A stretch of DNA of 64,000 nt from Himantopus leucocephalus (lineage: Eukaryota > Chordata > Aves > Charadriiformes > Recurvirostridae), in the NCBI GenBank assembly GCA_003993805.1, contig RSEF01000004.1:21329289-21393288 (forward strand), given 5' to 3'. Within the stretch, counting starts at the first letter, position 1. Each line of letters opens with the position of its first letter. The translations under genes and the position numbers were made by a program. Below are positions 33,621-45,414 of the stretch, piece by piece. The notes under the pieces were generated by a model, which ran no database searches, was not told the DNA's origin, and saw only the letters and a program-made list of their open reading frames with translations.

Positions 33621-36349
33621 AGCTAATGCCGCATAAAATGTCCTGTTATTAAGGGTACTCTATACTAACATGATAAGTATAACAAATTGATCTTTTGTAT
33701 GAATTATGTTAGACCCTGAGAAATGATAATGTCAAATTCTGTGGCACAGTGGAGCTGAACCAATTAGATGAGTAGATAATTTGGCCCTTCGCACTAATAA
33801 CACATCGTTAGTAGGAATATCTTCAAAGAAAAACATGCATTTGGGGAATACTTTGCAACTAGGTGATGCTTTTAAAATGTTTATACTATGGAGATGGGGA
33901 TCTAATTTCTTAAACCTCAAACACTAGGAAGGCAATTCCATAAGGTGTGGATTATAATCATATTGAGATGACAATATTGCTGGTTTTATTAATAGTTACA
34001 GAAGCACATGCATGTACATATGGTGCGTATGTCTGGAATATTTTTTCATGGATGCGCTGATTAACGATGGGCAAAGCTTCAAAGATTCACAAGGATTCAT
34101 TAGGATTCATGAGGATTCATTAGGATTCAAAAGTTTGGCTGCTTACATCTGAAGCTCTCCAGCTAAAAAGGACTTAATGTTACACTTACAGTACATCTTG
34201 GTCCAGCCCAGACTGAAAATTGTGGAAAGGCTTTCTTTCCTCACAGTGCATTTTGGCATTTATTCTCCCGTCTGAGCACGTGGAACACTTTTCAAAAGTT
34301 TACCTTAGAGCCTCAAAAAGGCTTAAGCTCACTTCCTCAAAGCAAATTTTAGACCAAATCCCACGCATGCCGAAACCTCGTAGGAACCTGCACAGACAGC
34401 AAGTCAGGCTGCCTCGAGAGATCACCAGTGTCACAACTGACGGAACAGTTTTGTTAAGCTGTGACCCACGGAGGTCCCAGCCTGTCTCCTGTTTGGTCAT
34501 GAACCAGTGTTCACAATTTCCCTGAATTTGGTGTGTTAGAAGAGCTGTAATACCTCCTAAGAGCAAACTCTTCTAGGTAACTCACATGCAATTTGTACAA
34601 TTCCATTTTCATTTCTTGACCACCAAAGATTCAAAGGAAGACACTCATTGAGCCACATGAGATTACACACACTTCTAAAGTAGCCCACCCTCAGACACAT
34701 AGCAGAAATCCAGAGGGACGGGGGACATCTCTCAGTCCCATGAGCTTTATTTTGCCCACATACTACATTCCCAGAACTGTCCCTCTATCCTCATTTGCCT
34801 CCCAGAGAGCGCAAGTCACGGAGTTGGGTTTCCACCGGCCATTTACAATCTGTGGGCTTTGCGACACTTTTCTGGACTTCAGAAATGAAAGGCAGAAATG
34901 AATTTTATTCCTAGCAACCCATTCATGGGGACAAAGTGAGTGTGTGTGGAAGGAATAGCTTGGGCAGGAAAGGGAGTGCATCGCCAAGCCTGAAACCAGC
35001 CAGCTCTAAACTTTGTTCAATAAGTGGAAGGATGGATAAGGTTTATACGTATACAACCATTAGCCCACAGCAGTACTTGAGGAAAAAATAAATAAATAAA
35101 ACTTTAAGGTAGAAAGTAACCCGAAACTGTTGTCTTAAATTATTTTCTAAAGAATAATTATACTTTCAGGGTGAACTGAATCCAAAACCGAAGGCCAAAG
35201 GAAGCCTTTGACTAAAACAAGCAAGCACACCACGCGTTCTTGCACTCTCTCCTACCTCTCTTTCTGGGAAAGATTTTACCACCTCCCATCTGTGTTAGGT
35301 TAGTATTAGCCTTTAACATGCAGATCTGCTGCAAATACACCATGAGATGGTTCCTGTTACTGAGCACCATGGGATTTGATAGGAAAACCCAAGCACGCCG
35401 TTTTTGCAAAGAAAAGAATAATTGGAAAGTGTAACATGGAGGAAATTAGAAAGCAGCTGTTTAATTCTGCATATTTTCTGCAAGAGAGCGTTCACAGAAA
35501 TAACAAGACTCACAAGAAAACCTGAACTTGGAGGCAAAATTATAATTCAATTTCAATAATACTAGCAAACACCTTGACTCAAAGGTGGAAGGCCGTTCCA
35601 TCCCCTGTTCAATACTGAAGAAACTGCAGCTGCGGAGTGTTAAGTGTGCGCGTGTGGCTCTGCGTGGCAGAGGGGAGGGCAGCGGCAGCGTTCTCTCTCC
35701 GTCTCACCCTCCCCAGAGCATTTTCTCCGTCCCTGTTCTGAGAGCCATCTCTTTCTTCCTTCCTCCTGCTACAGAGGCTAAACAGCATATTTGGCAAAAA
35801 AAAAAAAAAAAATCCTTCCGTATTTAAAGGAGAATGTGCTAACTGAATAAACTGATTATTTTAAGGGCATTTACAAATCCATTCAAAAACCATTCACCCC
35901 ATCATGAAAAAAAATTCCTATTGGTGTCGGGAGTTGTCCTTAGGGATATACCACTATAAGCCTCTCAGCATTGCGCTGCCAATGTCTTTGTTCTTGACCT
36001 GACCTAAAAAAGCGCTCTCTTTATGAGTCACAGAGGATTTATTTTCTGCCTTAGCTTAGCCCCAGCTTCTTTTAGGCAGAAAATGACAGTTTTGCTCAGT
36101 TGTTGCAAATGACCTGCACTTTTTATGATGTGGGTGATTGTCCACCAGGATCTACGCTGCAGCCACCAATGTAATTGAATTTAGGAGCACAACTGCCTGG
36201 AAATGTTTGCTACAAACACCACTCTTGTGGGTAGCCGTAGGTTTTGGAGTTCCCTCCTATCTTCCTAGAGATATTTAAGCCTAAAAATGCACTTTATCAG
36301 GATATTTTACAAGATACTCTTTTATTGTGCAATGAAATATTTAAATTGT
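33621..36349. other. Gene-free stretch
   Basis: Holds the 10-bp tandem array at 34081-34130. 35635-35760 is richer in GC and ends in a long pyrimidine run with 'ctgctacag', an acceptor-like site followed by 'aggctaaacagcat' and then a poly-A run, so it is unlikely to be an exon. No gene is supported. Confidence 0.5.
34081..34130. repeat. 10-bp tandem repeat, five units
   Basis: Five consecutive 10-mers of the type (t/g)aggattcat: aaagattcac, aaggattcat, taggattcat, gaggattcat, taggattcaa. The inner units are nearly identical and the outer ones degenerate. The array is in phase with one DNA helical turn, which may be coincidence. Confidence 0.95.
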
Positions 36350-36435
36350 GAATCAGATCCTTAGCTCGCATAAGTCACATAAGTTCCTATGAAACATACA
36401 GGTCTGTGGTAATTTACACCAGTTGAGAGTTTGGT
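36350..36435. mobile_element. Palindromic MITE-like element fragment
   Basis: 'aatcagatccttagctcgca', then 'taagtcacataagttcctat' and 'gtaatttacaccagttgaga' fit both halves of the same palindromic family as at 20426-20504: '..agatcctcagctggtgtaaatc..acttcaatgg..gatttacaccagctgaggatct'. The centre and ends are decayed. Confidence 0.55.
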
Positions 36436-37102
36436 GTTTGAAAACTCTCTCCTCTCCCCAGTTTTACATGTTAATTTGTCCCTTGAATCAGCTCAGAACA
36501 AAACCCAACAGTCTGCATACTCAGTTCTGTAACTTGGAAGGGATTTCTGTACATCTGCAGGGAAACATTTTATGATATGGTCATTAAAGCCTATCACTAT
36601 GTGCTTTATGGCTTATAGAAAAATGTGAAAATACGTTTCAGGATAAATTTATTTGGATTAAAAAACCCCCTTGTTCCAAGAGGAGGCATAAACACTATCT
36701 ACTCCTACAAATTCAAATCAGTCACTTAAGAACTGCCTCTCCCAGATTAACTAAGGGGACACTTTCCTTAAAACGATTCCTCTTCGCAGCTCAAGTCCAG
36801 GTTATAGTCCTGTTTTAAGACATGTCACCTTGGTCAGAGACACCTCTGAAAACCTTTCAGCAGCACAGGGTAGGCGTGATGCTGAATGCCCACATCCATA
36901 GAGCGACCGAACACAGCAACTGCAATGAGACCAGCATCACTTCACGTGTAACACAGTTATTCTAGGCGCGTGCAGTGTGCTCAGGACATCCAAAATCTTT
37001 ATGATGGTCCTAACAAGATACTATAATTTTCCTAGCGTTCCTTCTGCAAAGCAGAAATACGGTTCAGGTCTTTCACCGGGTCAAGACTGGCTGGCGATCA
37101 CT
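36436..37102. other. Gene-free stretch
   Basis: No gene or named repeat recognised between two copies of the palindromic element. Confidence 0.55.
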
Positions 37103-37172
37103 GGGCCAGGACTCTTCAGCTAATGAAAGCTTTGCTGGTCTATGGCAGTTTACACCAGCCAAGGAACTGGGA
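37103..37172. mobile_element. Palindromic MITE-like element fragment
   Basis: 'gggccaggactcttcagcta' at the left and 'ggcagtttacaccagccaag' followed by 'gaactgg' at the right are the two ends of the same family as 36350-36435, 670 bp away. The middle is shortened. Confidence 0.5.
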
Positions 37173-37483
37173 CTATGTTTTTCAAGCTTTTTGAAGATTG
37201 CATGTGCCCTTCCTTTCATTTACTGAGTATTTTTGTTTCTATTCTCACTTAATCCTTGCCCTGAAAATTTTAAATTCCAGCTGTTTGTAATCAAATCAAA
37301 ACTTCATTATCAGCTCTCAAAAATTGTAACCCTAATCTCACAGTCTTGTAGTAGACGATTTTAATTATTTTTTTCCTTTAAAAATCCAATCAGGTTCAAG
37401 AGCTTCTAGTGACAAGGAAAAGCCTGAAAATAAGAAAAAAAAAAATCTTAAAATGATCAAAAGCTAGAAGAACAGAAAAATGA
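37173..37483. other. Gene-free AT-rich stretch
   Basis: No gene or repeat family recognised. Confidence 0.55.
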
Positions 37484-37555
37484 AAGCATTTTATTTTTAA
37501 ATCCTCTTGATTTTTANAATGGAAGCATTTTATTTTTAAATCCTCTTGATTTTTA
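37484..37555. repeat. 33-bp direct duplication split by an N
   Basis: 'aagcattttatttttaaatc' and the following 'ctcttgattttta' occur at 37484-37516 and again at 37523-37555. The single N at 37517 lies exactly at the end of the first copy. The copies are identical over at least 33 bp. This is the signature of two contig ends that overlapped but were joined end to end. Confidence 0.85.
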
Positions 37556-37969
37556 AGCCAACTTTCAATTTGAGGAGGCTGAGCAAGTAATTTTGTGGAT
37601 ATGGCTAGTTATTTAAATTTTTTTCCCGTAACTAGCAGATTAGACTCCTACTGAGGTTTTAGAGGGCTGTGTTCTGTACACTAAGTGAACAATACAGTGC
37701 CAATCCTTCCTCCCCCCCCCTTCAACCTTCCCATTAGTTTTACATCCTGACATTTAAAAAAAAAAAGTAAAAGTTAAGTGTTACCTATTTATATATGGAG
37801 GCCATTTACTCTACCATTCAGGGTAAAAGCACACCATTACCATCCAAAATATTAAATTACTTTCCAATTCATACCACATGGGAGTTAAGTTTTGTACAGC
37901 AAATGGATGTCTTGCTGATTGCCAATGTTACTTTTTTTAAAAAAAAAAAAAAAATTGCGTGTGTAATGA
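37556..37969. other. Gene-free AT-rich stretch
   Basis: Contains a C run at about 37712-37720 and poly-A runs at about 37757-37766 and 37940-37953. No gene was seen. Confidence 0.55.
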
Positions 37970-38360
37970 GTGGAGGGCCAGACTGTGGAACCTGCAGTGG
38001 AGCGAGAGGCTTGGAGCTTCAGCCTTACAGATGCACAGGTGTCATCTGCCATATCTCCACTAGAAGGTGAAAAGACAGAGTTTAGCATGAGGGGACTTGC
38101 GGCGTGCACATTGTCCACCCACGTTGTTAGCTACTGGCTCAGTCGTAGCCCATCTCCCCTGCCCTTCAGGATACCCGACAGCAGGACGCCCGACAGCAGG
38201 ACGCGTGCTGCTGGACAGGGCTGTAGGTAGCACACCTTGCCTCCGCTGTACCCAGCCCATCCTGCCAGCACTAACGAGCTCCACTCTCTGCTCGGGAGCC
38301 GGGCATAGTTGGGCTGTTGCCCTTGGGTGTGCTCTGGAGCTTTGCCTAAATCCACACTTT
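37970..38360. other. GC-richer stretch with overlapping frames on both strands
   Basis: Starts just after a poly-A run. GC content is clearly above the surroundings, and long frames overlap in several phases (37970-38230 plus, 38097-38411 plus, 38060-38386 minus). Multi-phase openness in GC-rich DNA argues against any one of them being coding. A 15-bp tandem duplication lies inside (38174-38203). No family was recognised. Confidence 0.35.
38174..38203. repeat. 15-bp tandem duplication, two perfect copies
   Basis: The unit cccgacagcaggacg occurs twice head to tail with no mismatch. It is in frame length (15 bp), but no coding gene is supported around it. Confidence 0.92.
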
Positions 38361-40942
38361 AACATAGGCTTGTGCATAAACAACACTGGTGATGAGCAAG
38401 CTGGGACTTGAGAATAGGCTCAGATCTACATTTAAGCAGCGCTGTAGAGTGCTGAATACTCAGCTCGAGAATTCAATTTAATCTTGTCTGGCAGCAAGGG
38501 TCGCGCACAGATGCACAAGGGACCTACTGACTCAAAAGACACCGGAACCCGCAGCATCATTGAAGTCAACAGAAGCTTTGGATTTGAAATTGTTTCTATT
38601 CCGTAGTAACTACAGAACATTTTTAGCTATGCAAACCAGAGAAGCCCACAAACCTTCCGTAGACAGGTATGAGAAAGTTCTAATACTACTCTAACCACAC
38701 CTCCTTAATTCTGTGCAGTATTACTGTGTCTGTAGGAGCAGGGAGCCCCGCCGGATGTTACTTATTTCTAAGAGTAGTTCCATAGACTTCTCTGACTTAA
38801 GAGGCCTGTATGCCCAGATGTAAAAGCAAACGTTGCTCTTTGTGGGTAATGTTTGCTGAACTGGGGCTCTGAACAGCTGTCTGCCTCCTTTTTTGTTCTC
38901 ATACACCCCTGACAAGCGCGTGCAGTGTCAGACGTCATCTAGTCTTTGTGCATTTCAACAAAAACCACATAAAGTCTTTTTGTTTGTTGGATACCTTTGC
39001 TTAACATGACATATACCACAGCTCTACAAAGTCAGCTGTTTGATAGATTTATTGTCCCTTCAAAAAAAGTTCATGAATACCCGTGAGATGTTCCTTTCTT
39101 GTGGATTTGTGCGTTAGGAAACTGATGGCTGATAACTTAAGTGTAAAGTAAATCTTCCTTAACTAACATCAGAAAGAATTTCCAACAAGAGCTTCTAGAA
39201 AATATCCAACTCACTGCACAAGGATTCATTTTTTATCTCTATATTATACCACTCAAGTGCCAAATAGGAGCAGAATTGTTTGCATTGAGAGAATAACATG
39301 CTCAACCCTTCTTATACTAGCCGCTTGCTTTATTTTTCTTTCGTGCTCCCTGGGCAGATAAAGGGCATGATATTAAACTATTCTGCCATCTTGTCATACT
39401 TTGTTGGTTACTATTTAAAATATAGCAGATGTAGTTTCAAAGCGATACGAGAATGCGGTATAAGAACTAAGCAGAGTACACATACCTTACTGAAGGCTAT
39501 TTATTTAGGAGAAAACATTTCACACATTTGTGTGTTATACAGAAGATGCTTTAATTAGGTTATTGTATTTGCCTGTCATATTGTACTAGCTTTGTACTGG
39601 AAATAGTCTTATTAAAGAGAAAGACTGTCTTTTCTATGACCAAGGTTTTTGATATTTAGAGAAAGATAAAACAAAAAAGAACAAACTGCCTGAGCATTTC
39701 TTTGACGTTCTGGCACACTATTTCCTAAGCTGATGCTCTCGAGGTGAAAGCTAAGAAAAGCAGAGAATGAAATGCTTTGCCTTTTCTAGTCCCTAGCCAG
39801 TAATAAGCCCTTTCATAATCAGCAATAGTCAAAGATATTCCACTCCATCAAAACCAAACACAAGTCATCCCCTGCGGAGCCAACAAGAATTTTCAATTTT
39901 CCACCCTTTTAGTACAGGTGCTTTTTAAGAGTGACTTAGAAGAGGACTACTCAGTGCTCAGCCATCTGGTCATATCCAAACCCCCAGATACTTTGCCTCA
40001 AAGGCTATAAAATGAATAGTTTTAAGGTAAATGAAAAAAAATAAAATAGGTGCAGCATTCTTTATTGTGAACTGTACTGTGACATGCTGCTCTCTCACTA
40101 GTTCAGGGACATCCCCTCCTGAATTCTAAAGCGAGTTTCATCCAAGTCCTTCATTTTCCAGGATGGCGGCCACCAAGGGATTGAAGCAGAAAAAAATGTG
40201 AGGATCTTCAAGGCACCATTAGCAACTGCATTTTCTGTTCACACACATACGCATACCACCACAGGAAGAGAGATTTTTGACTAGAAAAGACATTCTTTCT
40301 TTTACCCAAAATGAAGCCTCCTGCAAAAAGTGGTTGTAGTTGTTCCACCTTGGATTAATGTTCCATTTCCTCTGATATTTCTCTGCATTCACTGTTCTCA
40401 TTTGTCCTCAGTTAATTCTATTTTCACAGTTTTCTCCTCATTTTCTCTTTTACCATCTTTCTCATTTTTACATCTTTTACTATTGATTTTCAACCCTAAT
40501 TACAACCACAACTGTGCATTTTATTTTCTCTCACACAGCAGGTGAAATTTCATCACTGACTACAATGAACTTACACTGATGACAAACACAATGGACTACA
40601 ACTGACAGCAGATCATTTATCAGCTTGTACAATCAACCCATTTGAAAAAAACATAAAGGCATGAGAGCGAAACAAGCAAAAAGTTTATATAGCAGGTTGA
40701 TAATAACTTCCATTTTGACTTTCAAAAATCTTTGGGTTTTATTTTCTATTAGCCAAAAGAAAACACTACGATATCTCTAGTGCTTCTGACCAGTGACTTA
40801 AGGTTTGAAAGCAAGCACCTGGCAGCACCTGTTTTCTCACGCTTATACTTTTGTCATCTTTCAGTTGTGAAGTTGGGCTAACTTCTGCTTTGCTTTGACC
40901 TTGCTAATAAATTTTTCTTCCAAATTAATCCTTTTATTTTCA
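38361..40942. other. Gene-free AT-rich stretch
   Basis: No gene or named repeat recognised. The pyrimidine-rich region 40360-40545 gives a chance open frame. Confidence 0.55.
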
Positions 40943-41006
40943 TGGTTTGTTTTTGTTTGTGGGTTGGTTTTTGTGTTTGGTTGTTTGTTTTTTGTTTTTT
41001 TTTTAA
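40943..41006. repeat. G/T-rich simple sequence
   Basis: Strand-asymmetric run of GTTT, GGTT and T units ('gtttgtttttgtttgtgggt' and onward) ending in poly-T and 'aaaaac', directly before an old CR1 fragment. Similar G/T tracts occur at 28801-28847 and 43319-43362. Confidence 0.8.
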
Positions 41007-41029
41007 AAACAAAGTACAGAAAAGGTAAC

Positions 41030-41335
41030 AAGAATGGCAACAATGATGCTTAAGGATATAGAATAACCTTACACAGAGAGAATTAGGATTTTTCAGACTA
41101 GAAAAGTGATAACAATGATTAGATAAGCTGGATGGCTATAAAACAGAGAAACTGCCTATAAGTAATTATTTTCCTCACATCCCAATAATTTGATAGTGTA
41201 CCCGTTCATTAAGTAGGAAGCTTAAAAAAAAAGAACAAAGAGAAGTACTTTTCCACCCAGTACACAATTAAATCATGGAGACTCACTATCGCAGAGGTAA
41301 TGCCTAAATAGGTTCAAAGACAAAATCAGAGAGTA
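41030..41335 (+). mobile_element. Decayed CR1 LINE, ORF2 3' region
   Basis: In plus orientation the blocks 'gagaattaggatttttcaga' with 'ctagaaaagtgat', then 'ggctataaaac', 'agagaagtacttttccaccc', 'acacaattaaatcatggaga' with 'ctcactatcgcagag', and 'ggttcaaagacaa' follow the order and spacing of the C-terminal part of CR1 ORF2 ('..ctgttcagcttggaaaagagatgac..tctataaaatcatg..aggaagtacttcttcacaca..gtggaactcactgcca..gggttcaaaaaag'). There is no open frame and many indels. This is one of the oldest CR1 copies in the window. Confidence 0.75.
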
Positions 41336-44300
41336 ACAGCACTGGCTGCTTCGACCACGATGGTTCAAATACTACCTCTACTCAAGAAAACCCCAAAGCA
41401 GTGCTTGCAGGTCTGTCTCTCTTTGTCCTCATTCTTACCCTTTCCTTAAGTATCAGCTACTAACTGCTATTGTAGAAAGAATATAAGATTAAATGGACCT
41501 TTAGGTTGACTCAAGTCTCTTCTTGTGTTAACAATAAAACTGCAATGTAAACCTTTTGATTTGACATTGTTTACTGGGGAGTGGGGGGCAGATGTTTTCC
41601 CACATTCTGCACTGGCCTTACATGATCCAGATCCACCCCCACTGCTGTACCGAGGGTCACTTGCACATGAATCTGCCTTGTGAATCATGTCTAAAAAGCA
41701 TACACTACTTGTTATGCACTGAAGCGTACAGATAGAGAGAAAATGTGTTTTGGGCTTGGGTTTGGTGTTTTTTTTTCTCCTTGTTTCCCTCCCACCCCTC
41801 CTTTTTTTTCCTCAAGTGTGTGAGTGGATGCCTCAGTGGTTTGCAGAGATCAGGCACACAGCAAAAGTGTTTTCTCTCTTAATGGTTTGATATCTCTAGA
41901 AAATAACTAAGTTGCTCCTTTTTTTCCTACTCACTTGCATAGAGCTCAATACACCTCGGCCATACTGTAGACATAACAATGAAAATAAAGGACTTAATGA
42001 AAAGATTTTTTTTATTTTAAAACTGACAGAAGCATCGTATAAATGTCTGATCCCAAAGTCAATAGCACAGATCTATTTGCCTTGGCTGGTGAACCCAAAC
42101 TTCAGATAACAAAAATGCATTAATTCCCTTTCTTGAAAACATTTACAATGAGATCTCATGTACACCATGGTAATAAATGTAATGTAATGACAAATTACAC
42201 TAATGGCCACATTACTTCAACCTACGTATGGCATTGAATGTTTCTGCCAGGTAGAGATGTACCCATTCTTTCCAGTACCACTCAGGTTCTTTTAAATTGT
42301 GACCAAGTTCAGCCTCATCTCAGCAGCTGTCTCTTGAAACTGCACAATATATAAACCTTTTTCTAGAGAGCCCAGGGCATGAGCAAATTAAGTTTAATCA
42401 TGCTTCAGATACAACACTTACTCTTTGAGATGTCTTGTTCTCATACAGAAGCAGCTTTAAGTCTAAGACTTGTTACTCTGGACTCACAATTTAAGAAGCA
42501 CTGAAAAAGTACGTGCTATCTTTCACAAACACGGGGGACATAGAGGAAAGATCCTGAAAAGCTATAAAAGTGTTGTCTCGGACTGGCTTAGCAGAAATAA
42601 ATCCTATTAGCCTAGTATGTATACACACATATGCACAGAAAAGAGCAGCTTTTCTTCACAAAACACATATTTTTGGTGCTGTGCAAGTGACTGGCTGTCT
42701 AATAACAAGACAGGTTATGCAGTACCCTTATTTTATGATCTCCATTTATCCTATGTTTTGCACTGCACACTTGTAGACGCATGCTTCAATTAGTGTGAAA
42801 CAAATGGCATAATTCCAGATGCACTAAACCTCGGAGACCTATATTGTCATGCATACGCAGCATGCATTTACTACTACATGGGAAGCTGTAGCTCTTCACC
42901 TTCTCCTCTTTTTCAAAAGAAGCCACTTCTGAATAAATCGGATAAATAACCCCCAGGCGGTATTACAGCAGATACTTAGAAATCACAGCTAAAATAGACC
43001 CTCATTTATTTGTAGGCAACCTCACGGAGGTGAGCAATTGTCAGCGCAGACAAAACTCGGTCTCACAAACCGTGACCCAATGGAACACGTGCAAAGCTGC
43101 CCACTGCCGGTGTTTACGCTAGAGAGACTCCCTCTTCCCACAGGTTTACACGGCAAGGGGAAGAAAGACTTTCCAAACTGATTGATACCAAGCAACATCT
43201 AAAATATTCACCCACCACGGGAACGCTCTGAAATTCCTTGGGAAGCTCTTCAGCAACAGCACCAGCTTACCCTGCACAGGCCTTATCCTGCCAGGCTTCA
43301 CTCCAACCTGGTTTCTGTTGGGTTTTGGTTGGTTGGTTTTCTTTGTTGTTGGGTTTTTTTTTCCCCAAATGTGCTTATTCCACTTCTAATCAGAACTGCA
43401 AGATCTCCCTACAGTACTCCTCTGCAGCACCCTACAAACATGCTCCTAACACATGTGACGCAGACCCACACCACAGGGGACAGCCTCTTCTGTGCCTGGC
43501 AAACGAGGCCAATTACTGCTTCCTCAGTGGCGCGGGGGGGGCAGTTCTGTACCACACTCTGCCTAGATTAATATAGGAACTGCTCTGAAAAAGTAATGAA
43601 ACCACTTCATTTGTCGAAGGCGTGCTAGAGACTTCCCCATACAAGCAGCAGCCCCATTATGGTGACTACGCCCACAGAGCATCCTGGTCACTTTGCCCTC
43701 AGTAAGAGAATAAAAACAGGGAGAAAATTTTCTCCCGTCATGCTGAAATCACTTCTAGGCTGCAGTACATTTGAGAAGAGCAGTTGTAAGGAGCTTAATG
43801 GTTGATATTTTGGAGCCACAGCATCCTAAATAATAGCTGCAAGGAGCAAACATGAGGTCCTCAGGAGCCTCAAGCCACAGAAGACTGTAGTACAGCAGCA
43901 CCCATCTTTGTCCTACAGCTGGCTCTGAGAAGGGGGCACCAGACTCCTGCTCAGTAAGGCTGGAGAACTCTGTCCTGCAGGAGGAACTCGCTGCTCTCCA
44001 TGTTAGGGCTACTTTGCCTAAGCTGACTGGAGAACCCAGCCTTGTATAAAAGAAATGCTGAAGGCGTATGAGAAGAAACACTGAAGTAGTGAAGATGTTT
44101 TCAAACAACTTATTTAAACCTCACTATGATGCTGACACTTGCCTCCTTAACAATGTGACATGTGTTTAAATATTAACATTTTCTTGGTAAGGCGGAGTAA
44201 GGAAAAAAGAAAAAAAGAGAGAGGAATACCAAATAGAGTGATCTCTAGGAGCTGAGCACTGAATAAATCCTGTGTGTTTTCAATTAAGTGGTAGTTTTAC

Positions 44301-45252
44301 AATTAAAGCCTTTGGCTTTCATAAAGCTGTTGCAGCATGTCGGAGGAGCAGAGGAAGAAAAGGTTTGGGGGTGGGAAGTCACAGAAGGAGGCACGATGCT
44401 TCCCCCTGCTGAAGTCTAACATTCATTTTACAATTGATTCATTGAACAGAAGCATCTTGCCACAGCAGCCACCCACTTAATGATGACAAAGCATGGACAC
44501 CTCAGTCACGATGGCACAGTACAGTCAGGCATGACATCTCAGATTAGGTATGGGTGGCTAATGTTACTACCCTGACACCTACACGCTGAGCTTTGCCCAC
44601 CCTCTTACCATACGAAAACAAGTCACTTCAAACCTCAAGGCAAGGAGTATAATAAACTCATATGTATTCCAACAGGAGATTTACGTTCCCTTATGGATTG
44701 TTAGGAAAACGCTTCCTGACACGCTGCAAAGTGGGCTATGCAAAAAGAAAACATTGACGTTTCACATCAAATAAGTAAATCAGGACTTTATCATAAGTAT
44801 ATCATTTCATTCTTTAAAAACATCCTAAAATTCAACACAATGACTGACATTATTCCAAGGAATTCAAGTAATCTTGAGGAAATTGTTCAGCTTTCCTGTC
44901 GCTTGTGAAGGATGCAAGAGGTTAGGTTTATTTAGGACAGAGATGGACATGCCAAGTCATGGCACAGGGTGATCTTGAGGGAAACATGAATGCGTAACTC
45001 CCATGTGTTTTTAGATTACTGAATCTTTCTCCCCAGCCCCCTCCCCCATGTATGCAAATTGGCAATAAATGATGTGCCTCCAAGCAGGTTAGGCATAATT
45101 AGTACAGCATGTAGACACCCCGTCCTAAGAGCCAATTGCGACAGATCCACAAAATAACGAATCTCTATTAATAGTCAATGACGTATGTCAAGAAGAGCCC
45201 AGTCTTTGGGCTCTTCCCCTTTAAGAGTATGTGTTATCCTCCCGTGTTTCAG
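41336..45252. other. Gene-free stretch upstream of the candidate exon
   Basis: No exon or named repeat could be supported. If 45253-45414 is a real terminal exon, this stretch would be its upstream intron. Poly-T or G/T simple sequence lies at about 41757-41776 and 43319-43362. Confidence 0.5.
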
Positions 45253-45414
45253 CTGGTCAAGCTGAACGCCTTCCTCCCCTCGCGCCGGCCTGCTTTGAAT
45301 CTCAGCCAAGATGAAGTAATTGAAAACTACCAGCCTGAATACTTCAGAAGTCTATCACAGAACAAGATTCAACAAGCCTCTTCTCAATTTGTAAATATGC
45401 TGGAATATAAGTAG
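45253..45414 (+). CDS. Candidate terminal coding exon of an unidentified host protein
   Basis: This is the only segment that reads like a host exon. It is preceded by a good 3' splice site: a pyrimidine-rich 'ttatcctcccgtgtttcag' ending at 45252, with a further pyrimidine run at about 45210-45222. From 45253 the frame is open in phase 0 for 53 codons to TAG at 45412-45414. The peptide begins LVKLNAFLPSRRPALNLSQD and ends QFVNMLEYK. It is hydrophilic, with a mixed, protein-like composition and a probably helical Q/S/E-rich end. The first part is CpG-rich (CGCGCCGG), unlike the flanks. I do not recognise the protein and see no domain. Upstream exons were not found. No AATAAA was noticed by eye until about 48005. 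An open frame extends back to an ATG at 45178, but that part looks intronic. It could also be an exon relic or a chance frame. Confidence 0.45.
   Translation: MVKLNAFLPSRRPALNLSQDEVIENYQPEYFRSLSQNKIQQASSQFVNMLEYK

Noticed and set aside
35585..35827. Exon after the acceptor-like 'ctgctacag' near 35773
   Set aside because: The frame runs straight into a long poly-A run, and there is no plausible donor.
38097..38411. 104-codon frame around the 15-bp duplication
   Set aside because: Several phases and both strands are open here, and there is no domain, start context or splice support.
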